This document shows positions 57,001 through 64,000 of a stretch of DNA of 64,000 nucleotides, piece after piece (the stretch's first letter is position 1; each line of letters starts with the position of its first letter). The notes under the pieces were generated by a model, which was given only the letters and a program-made list of their open reading frames with translations, searched no databases and was not told where the DNA came from. The stretch covers positions 1,364,001-1,428,000 of the forward strand of contig NC_037321.1 of assembly GCF_000143535.2 (NCBI RefSeq). The letters are read 5' to 3'. The stretch is from Botrytis cinerea B05.10. Taxonomy: Eukaryota > Ascomycota > Leotiomycetes > Helotiales > Sclerotiniaceae. The translations under genes and the position numbers were made by a program.

Positions 57001-58690
57001 CATGCCCAACCCCCTCGAAATCCAAACCCAGCTCACTCCCCTCCTCTTCCCCAACGCAACCATCCTCCTCCCCACACACCACTCCTTCTCCCTCTCCTCG
57101 CCAGATGACGAGAATACTCTAGTCCCCACGTCATGCGTATCATCCAAGTAACCCACGAATCCGACGTCCAGTAAACCGTAAGCAACTAGTATTCCTGCCC
57201 ATTCTCATCTCCGTTCCATCCACAAAAATCTACAATACACACAAAATATCCCAATAAACGCCCCCCTCCCCAAACCCACGCCCCGACTCATCCACCAAAA
57301 CAACCCCAGATCCGCTACGCCTCCCAACATTTCATCCCCTACATCGCGCGATCCAGCGGGCACGGCACAACCCGCGCTCTCAGGCAGGCTCAGAGCACGA
57401 TCCAGATTGATTTTCGCTGCATGGTCCACACTACCCCTTCAGAAGACGGATAGAGTGCCACAATTGGCGGCGGCGCCAACGTGCGTGATGTCGCTGACGC
57501 CCTTACGCGATTAAGAAAACGAACAGGTAAATACATCCGTTTCTTGAAGCCATTCCTTCTCAAACAAGGAAACCTGAACTAATGACTCATTCAGTAACCG
57601 GTATATGTGAGCTCGTCGGATTCTCTGCGCTGACTCTCGGGAGTGGCCATGGTTGGCTTCAGGGTCAATATGGGCTCATGGCGGATCAAGTAACCTCTGC
57701 TCGTCTCTTGCTTCCTTCTGGCAAACTCGTCACTGTATCGGAGAATTCTTATCCGAGTTTATTTTGGGCCATTAGAGGCGCAGGACATAATTTCGGGCTG
57801 GTGATGGAATGGGAATATCGTGTTTATGATAATAGTGCCCCGTTATGGTCTTATGAAATCTTTATTTATTCAGGAGATAAACTTGAGTCTCTCTATGAGG
57901 AAGCGAATAGATTGTTGCGAGATCAACCGGCGGAGCTAGTTCATTGGAGACATATTATCAAGGCTGCAGAGATCGATCCAGATCATGTTAGTCACTGTCC
58001 CGACGCAATATATTTGGGAATGATTAGAAGCTAACAATTTAGCAGCCGGTGCTGTGGTTCGGTATCATCTACAACGGCTCTCCCGAAATAGCCAACAAAT
58101 ATGCCAAACCATTCCATGGCATCGGACCACATAGTGTACAGACTGGTCAGGGATCACTAGACGATCTCGCCGTCGTCACATTTCAAGACGCAGATGGCCC
58201 AGGATGCACTTACGGAATGACATCCCTCCGATACCCTATCGGATTGAAATCATACAATGTGACGGCCGTCAGACAAGTATACAACGAGATCGACTCAACA
58301 TTCCGCAAAGTTCCAGAGATAGCTGGTTCATTTTTCTTGGTCGAAGGCTACTCGACTCAAGCAGTTAAAGCCATTGATGCAGTAAATACGGCGTTTCCGC
58401 ATCGAGACGATAACATCTTGGTTACATCGTACGTCATGTATGCGCCTGACTCGAACATCGACCCGATAGCAAAGGAATTTGGGGAGAAGCGTCGGAAATA
58501 CTTGCTAGATGGAAGTGAAGACCCAGAACATCTCCGTGTCTACGTCAACTATACCGATGGCGATGAGTCTTTACAGGCGATCTATGGGTAGGAAACATGG
58601 AGATTGGAGAAACTGAAGAAACTTAAAGCTCAATGGGACCCTAAGAATGCCATGCGATATTATGTTCCTATTGAACAGAACATCAACTAG
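57001..58690 (+). pseudogene. Decayed FAD-linked (berberine-bridge-enzyme-like) oxidase
   Basis: Remnant of a PCMH/BBE-type flavin oxidoreductase. Recognisable parts in order: MPNPLEIQTQLTPLLFPNA (57002-); IIQVTHESDVQ; YASQHFIPYIARSSGHGTT (FAD-domain start with the GHG element); SATIGGGANVRDVADAL; VTGICELVGFSALTLGSGHGWLQGQYGL; SENSYPSLFWAIRGAGHNFG; and near the end ETWRLEKLKKLKAQWDPKNAMRYY. Lesions: a frameshift between the first two blocks near 57105-57140, an in-frame TAA after the SDVQ block (about 57174), TAG before SATIGG (about 57450), and TAG at 58589-58591 inside the normally conserved YGxExWR segment, 33 codons before the old stop at 58690. Introns (57178-57308, 57527-57591 and one near 57988-58043) still look splice-competent. 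Three or more independent breaks make a functional enzyme unlikely. A truncated expressed product from 57,582 on is conceivable. Confidence 0.85.
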
Positions 58691-59766
58691 TTCTTCTAAC
58701 TAGCTTAGAACTGTATTGTAAAGTCGTCCAGAGCTGGGCAAAGAATCAGTATTGTCAAGAGGCTTGCGGATGATCACTGTGCCGCTTGCTTACCTTTGGG
58801 ACTGTGCATTCTGTAAAAGAAGATATACTTGCCAAAAACTGCCAACTTAAACCCTCCTATTGAAGTTTAATTCACGAGGTCTATCTAGTATATCCCGAGT
58901 TACCGTGGTTACTTAACCAATACGAGCACATTGTACTCGAAGGACGTCGTGATTACACTATAACCACTACAAAGCCGACAATAGCGAAGAAAAAAAAGCA
59001 GATCTAACGAACTTCACTTAACAGCCAGGCCGAGCCGAGCCAAACCAAACGAGATTTGAAGTCATCGACGTCAAATCATCGACGTAGTCATGAACAATGA
59101 CATGTCTATCCGCCAAAGTTCCGTCAAAGATCAAAGATTAAACTTTTTTTTTCAACCGTCCTGACGTGTGTTTCTGATGACGGAATACCCCAAACGAGAT
59201 TTCAAATCAAATCATCAACATCGAGTCCTTCATCAAAAAATGACAAATCCAATGCAACCCCCAAAAACCAAACTTTCTCCCAACTTTCTCCTCTCCAAAC
59301 CTTCATCAAATTTTCACGATATATATGTGAGTGACACTCACCAACTCACTGTCTCTGATGACGAAACACGCAAACTCAAAACTGCTCCTCGCCCAAAATA
59401 CATTCCCTGTCCAAGTCCGAATCCAAACCTCCGAATCCCGGTTCCAGCTTGGGAAAATGTGGTATATTGGAATTTAAAGTTTCAACGGTGACGGCTCCAG
59501 TTATTCTTTCTCCCTGTATCGATGCGAGCCAAACGGTACGGTTAATTGTCTGTGAGTTCAAAGTAGTGGTGATGATAATTTCCGAGGTGACTGTGGAGGG
59601 AGGGAGGATTAAAATTGCTGGATAGGGATGTAGGGATGGGGGAATGGACGTAGGGATGAAATGTGAATTGGAAATTGGAAATTGGGGAGAGAAGGGCGAG
59701 AGAAACTTCTCCCAATATGTATGCGTGTGCGTGGTGAGACGTGATGAGTTGAGAATTGGGGAATTT

Positions 59767-59820
59767 GGTGTGGTGTTGTGTGGTGTTGTGTTGTGTCGTA
59801 TTGTGTTGTGTCGTATTGTA
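59767..59820 (+). repeat. TG-rich pentanucleotide-type repeat
   Basis: Imperfect GTGTTGTG and GTCGTATTGT units over about 54 bases. Confidence 0.8.
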
Positions 59821-62800
59821 GCATGGGATAACGTGTCTTTTCTCGTATCAGGCACAAGAGACTCTTCACCAAGTGAGTAAAAAATGAGGATATCCCCACC
59901 TACCCGCCCACCCAATCAGCGGTCCAGAAACGGCACCCCTCTCCAAGAAAGATGACAAATTCTGCAGAGACATACCTGCACACCTACATACCTACACACA
60001 TACATCGGACTGTCTCGACGGTGTATCGTAGACGGCGAGTAACGCAAAAGGAAAGCAATGCCAATAACCTTGCTTCACACATTCGCACACCATGCATGTC
60101 CTGCGTCCATCTCTTCCCCATCAAGCGTGACTTTTGACCCAAAGCTCTGCCAAGCCCCCTACCCACTAGTGCCATCGGAGATAAATGACGAAAAAGGGAA
60201 AGAGCAACATTCTGGGGCAGTTTTACCCTGGAGGAAAGAATTCGCGTGCTTCGGGAACGATGGGTGCCATGCTCCGAGAGAGCTTTCTTGGAGGTGAAGG
60301 GGGCACTTTTGGGTCCGGTCTGGATGTGTGTACCTACTTTATGCGTCTTGTCTTGAGTCTTGAGCCGAGCCTGGGGGGGCTTTTGGGTTTGGGTGGGTGT
60401 TGGGTCTTTGATTGATTAATGGGTTATTGGGCCAGTGGATCGATTTTTCATCTCTCGCAATTACATACATACCTACGCACTGCTGCCATGTTTTATTGGA
60501 ATCACTTGGGATGGAGCATAGAGTTTGACATTTGGAGCCTGTGTCCACCAGTGGCCCGTCATGGTGTCAATGTTGTTGACAGGAAAGTGTAATAGATTAA
60601 GTAGGAGCTGAGGAAAGGAAGGAGATAGAACAGGCTCTGAGCGTAAATACGAAGTAGCATTGGGTAGTTTGTTCTCCATGCTTGCTTGGTGCTTACTTGA
60701 TACAAGACGACAGGCAAATTGCTCAGACAATCCTCAACAGAGCCGTGAGTGAGGGCATGCACTGTACATGCTGCAGATGTAGTCTGTAGTCAGTACTCTC
60801 GTCACACGAGCACGCGAGGCAATGACTCGACAACAATGCTTCCTTCCAGTCCCTTGTACGGCTGTGTGGTGGATTGATACACACATCCGTCGTGAAGGAT
60901 CACCTCATCCCACATCGCATCCCATAGGCTTATGCGCAGCCAAAGCATAGCACGCGCGGGGTTGAACGAAGACAGAAAGAAAGAAAGGAGGGAAAAGGAT
61001 TTTCTCCCGACCAACTCACGAGTCGTTGAAACCCGTGAACCGTAGCGGTTGGAGCTTGGAAACCCTTCTAGGCTTTCTCAGGAGTCAGGCCAGCTTTTTT
61101 AGCCCGAAGCCCGTGTGGCGGGTTCGAGGATGCATTTCGACCGTTCGGTTGTGGGATCGTCCACGCCTTCGATTCATCCGTGCTGCTGGATGTTGGTCAC
61201 CTGGGAGGAAAATAAATGGTAGATGATCGTGGAGAGAGCTAACGAGCACGGCAATTGAGAGCGTGATAGCGTCTGGAAGATCTATCTCATCGAAAAATTG
61301 GAAGTTTTACTATCGTTGTGTGCTTTGATCCGAACATTGTTTGTGCAAGGGAAGAAAAATTGATGGCGAGGTGGTGATACAGAATGCAGCCATACACTGC
61401 CACGAGGATTAGATTGCCCTTGTCCCTGTCCTGTGCTTCTATAATCCGGCATGCGACTCTGTTGCTGATGCATTGTTACCTCTTTTACGTGTCAGGCTAC
61501 AATTCGGATTGGAAATGTGATTTAAGTACCGTACCTACAGAAATGCACTCCGCAAGCATATGTATGCATTTATTTGATTTATTGATGTAGATGAGCTGTT
61601 CGCTTAGAGAAAAAGGAATCCATTGGAGATTGTCGAGTGATGCTTCCTTCAGTGGACAGACCATTATGGCATCGTGATTCGTGATAATCTTAGCATCTTC
61701 TCGAACATTGATCAAGGCTAGTCAGTAACTAACTGAAATAGGCTGTTTACTGTCTGGCAATTCCCCTTCGTTCAACCAATAACCCCAATGGGAGGTAGAG
61801 GAGCGAGGGAGCGAGGCTTAGATTTCTTATATACACATGCACCTATAGCATGATTGGCTTAATTTGGACAGGAATCACCAAGTAAAGTAAAGTAGCCTGT
61901 CACCCTGTGCCCCAGATGCCCAGATTTGAAGGCTTTCGGGATTCAGGGTGACGACTTGAAAGGTATCGTCGAGGCGGTTGGAGGCTTACTCTAGAGGCAG
62001 GCCTAATGGGTACATTCTTAAATGAGCCTGGGGAAAAATGTACAGATCCAAACTTGCTCTACCAGAATGATCAAGGTTGTAATCCATGAGTGTCAAAATT
62101 GCAAGGAAGATACCAACCATGAATCGATATTAATATATTTTCTCGTACCTTGATCCTACGGGACTTCCCTCTCTCGGCATCCCAGAATTTGTTACCGACT
62201 CTCCATTCGCAGCTCGTAGGTAGCTTGCAGGTAGTTTGTAGGGAGCAGGTGGTGTTGGATATGATTTCCTGCAAATCATAGCCGGAAAATCATAAGAACA
62301 GTTCGTCGTTCTTTCGTCTTTCGTCTTCTTCTTCATTCAATTCTCAGAATGGCTGAAGAGTACACCCTGGAAAGCCCGAACATCAGCATCGATAGATACG
62401 AGTATGGGTAGAGGTATACTAAAACCCTGGGTGTATATTTTATGCCATGCATCCAACAGCTGTACAAAAACCGACCGGGACCTCATGCATGCATGAACAT
62501 TGAAATGTTTCCCTCCAGCTACATTGGTAGAAACTTAGGTACCTACTACCCAGTAGTACATTGATCGACCAGCCGGGTTCTTCAGGTCCCTGACTCCCTG
62601 GACGTTAATAAGGTTCGTTCTAGATCAAGAAGAAAAACACAATTAGCGTACACTCTGACTCTTTTTCACTCTGCCTCTCTTGTTTCGTCTCATTGCCCAG
62701 GTTCCTCCCTCACGAGCTTTCGTACATGATGCATCTGATGAAATGTCATCGATTCTTGATCTCGTACCTGATTTGTGGATTTTCGACTTGGAGATGTGGG

Positions 62801-63216
62801 TTCTCATGTTTGAATTGTGGATTCAAAGGTGTCCACTGTCAAGAGTCAAGGTCAAGACTCAAGCAAGACTCGACTTTTCATCAGAAAAACATCGGTTCAT
62901 CTCGTAAGGAGCAACTAGAGTTTGAAGATTCGAAGCCAATGGTTGCACGATTTGACTACCTGCTCGGCATTACCCAGGGAGTGAGGTAGCTACGGGAGAG
63001 GAAGAGTTAGTAATGAGGATTGTGTTCAAGGGAAAGTTGAGGCATTCTCCGTCTCGTACTGTACCGCAAACTTGTAGTAGCGTGCGCTTGTAGAACTTAG
63101 ATGATCGATCCGGATGTGTTAGTTAGCATTGTGGCAACTGGAATCAGGAGTGCTGGTGTGTGCTGCGTGCTGATACTTGAGTAGTTTGATGCAGAGTGAA
63201 ATGAAGGAAGGGGAGG

Positions 63217-63254
63217 AAGAGAGGGAGAGAGGGAGAGCGGGAGAGCGGGAGAGC
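63217..63254 (+). repeat. GAGAGGGA/GAGAGCGG purine repeat
   Basis: Octanucleotide-like units (gagagggagagagggagagcgg...) over about 38 bases. Confidence 0.8.
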
Positions 63255-63555
63255 TACAAAACGTATTGCAATGTATCGAATACTTACTTTCTACATACAC
63301 ACATACTATGTGCTTAGCTAGTAAACACTTATTATTATACCCAGTAGCTACATGACTAAGGCAAGTAGAGTTGCGAGTTTATACTATATACTTCCTGCAT
63401 CCTTATATACATCGCAGCTTATTAAACATAAACATATCGTGGGAGAAACAAGAAACGAACGAGGGCTGAGTGGTTATTGTTAGTGAGGTCAGAATCGTCA
63501 GATCAACGAGGTCTATTTTGTTTTATTTTATTGTGCTTAGGGAAGGAGTATCAAC

Positions 63556-63587
63556 CACCAAGAACCAAGAACCAAGAACCAAGAACT
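63556..63587 (+). repeat. CCAAGAA heptanucleotide repeat
   Basis: Four CCAAGAA units in a row. Confidence 0.85.
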
Positions 63588-63721
63588 TGGTTTGTTTTCT
63601 CAATCAATCAACCAGTCATCCCTGGGGTCTTTTTTTGACTTGGTTTTATTTACCAAACCACCTCTTCCTGTTATATTCTTGATGCCATATTGGCCCAGAT
63701 CTTATTAAGGAAACACAATCA

Positions 63722-63756
63722 ATCGATCGATCAATCAATCAATCAATAATCAATCG
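63722..63756 (+). repeat. ATCA/ATCG tetranucleotide repeat
   Basis: Consecutive ATCG then ATCA units. Confidence 0.8.
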
Positions 63757-63763
63757 AATCAGC

Positions 63764-63880
63764 CACACACACACACACGCACACACACCTGGGCAGCCAG
63801 ACCAGACCAGACCAGCCAGGCCTTGTCGACCATAGATAGATACACACACACACACACACACACATACACACATACACACG
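63764..63880 (+). repeat. Two CA dinucleotide tracts around an ACCAG run
   Basis: (CA)n at about 63764-63790 and 63841-63880, with a CCAGA/ACCAG pentanucleotide run between (about 63797-63816). Confidence 0.85.
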
Positions 63881-63906
63881 AATATCTCTTCCCCAGCCCA
63901 TATTCA

Positions 63907-63947
63907 TCCTCCTCCTCCTCCTCCTCCTCCTCCTCCTCCTCCTCCTC
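63907..63947 (+). repeat. CTC trinucleotide microsatellite
   Basis: About 13 uninterrupted CTC units. Confidence 0.9.
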
Positions 63948-64000
63948 GTCCATCCACCCATCCACCCATCTCCATCCCATCATCTACCAAGAAAAAGAGC

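Larger units (their letters stand above)
58691..64000. other. 5.3-kb gene-free, microsatellite-rich region
   Basis: No supported protein or RNA gene to the right edge. Open stretches up to 179 codons (59376-59915, minus) are low-complexity shadows of TG-rich repeats. Many simple repeats of different units are listed separately. The right edge may be a leader of a gene beyond the window, since the last 250 bases are CT/CA-rich like other leaders here. Confidence 0.45.

Noticed and set aside
59376..59915. 179-codon minus-strand frame
   Set aside because: Its central part translates the TG-rich repeat (HNTTPHNTTP-like); no domain.
61100..61150. GGGTTCGAGG resembling a tRNA T-arm
   Set aside because: No matching acceptor stem, D-arm or anticodon arm at the right distances.
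1..64000. A co-located metabolic cluster, mobile element, or defence-like system
   Set aside because: Neighbouring genes belong to unrelated housekeeping pathways; no transposase, reverse transcriptase, terminal repeats, NLR, synthase or tailoring-enzyme set is visible apart from one lone flavin-oxidase pseudogene.

Overview
The window looks like nuclear chromosome from a filamentous ascomycete. The closest fit is Leotiomycetes, Sclerotiniaceae-like (Botrytis/Sclerotinia type); this is inferred from protein content and not proven. Reasons: AT-leaning DNA; genes split by many short introns (about 48-80 nt) with GTAAGT-like donors and CTAAC/CTGAC-type branch sites; single-copy fungal housekeeping genes on both strands; no operons, tRNAs, CRISPR arrays or intact transposons that I can see. 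All exon joins below were read by eye from splice consensus, frame continuity and family conservation. Most multi-exon models close to a whole number of codons with a stop.

Left part (1-29,600) is gene-dense: a partial Cys-rich unknown gene running off the left edge; a gephyrin-type molybdenum cofactor gene (cnxE/nit-9) divergent from the RNase P/MRP subunit POP5; GPN2 divergent from BUB3; a 1,058-residue acidic unknown protein; BQT4 (nuclear-envelope telomere tether); Rho-GDI; a PPG1-type phosphatase; a zinc-knuckle P/Q-rich protein; the AP-3 beta subunit; a small unknown; and NUF2 of the kinetochore.

Middle (29,600-47,400) is sparser: the 12-exon ergothioneine synthase EGT1 with two consecutive micro-exons; a 2.9-kb non-coding stretch holding a degenerate ~82-bp triple repeat; an unknown charged protein with a possible splice-controlled start; a 6-kb gene-free interval rich in simple repeats; then the two-finger GATA iron regulator SRE/SreA.

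Right part (47,400-64,000): a small seven-exon TVP15 gene that simple frame scans miss; an F-box-like/2EXR-type protein; a peroxisomal D-amino-acid oxidase with a GC-AG intron; a haloacid-dehalogenase-like protein; a decayed berberine-bridge-enzyme-like pseudogene; and 5.3 kb of gene-free, microsatellite-rich DNA.

Most genes are unrelated housekeeping functions and do not form a cluster. BUB3, NUF2 and BQT4 all serve chromosome segregation or nuclear architecture, and EGT1 and SRE both touch redox/iron biology, but I see no evidence of co-regulation. I found no convincing new multi-gene system. The best leads are gene-structure oddities (micro-exons, very short first coding exons, a GC-AG intron, an intron that could switch start codons), the ~82-bp repeat array and the pseudogene.
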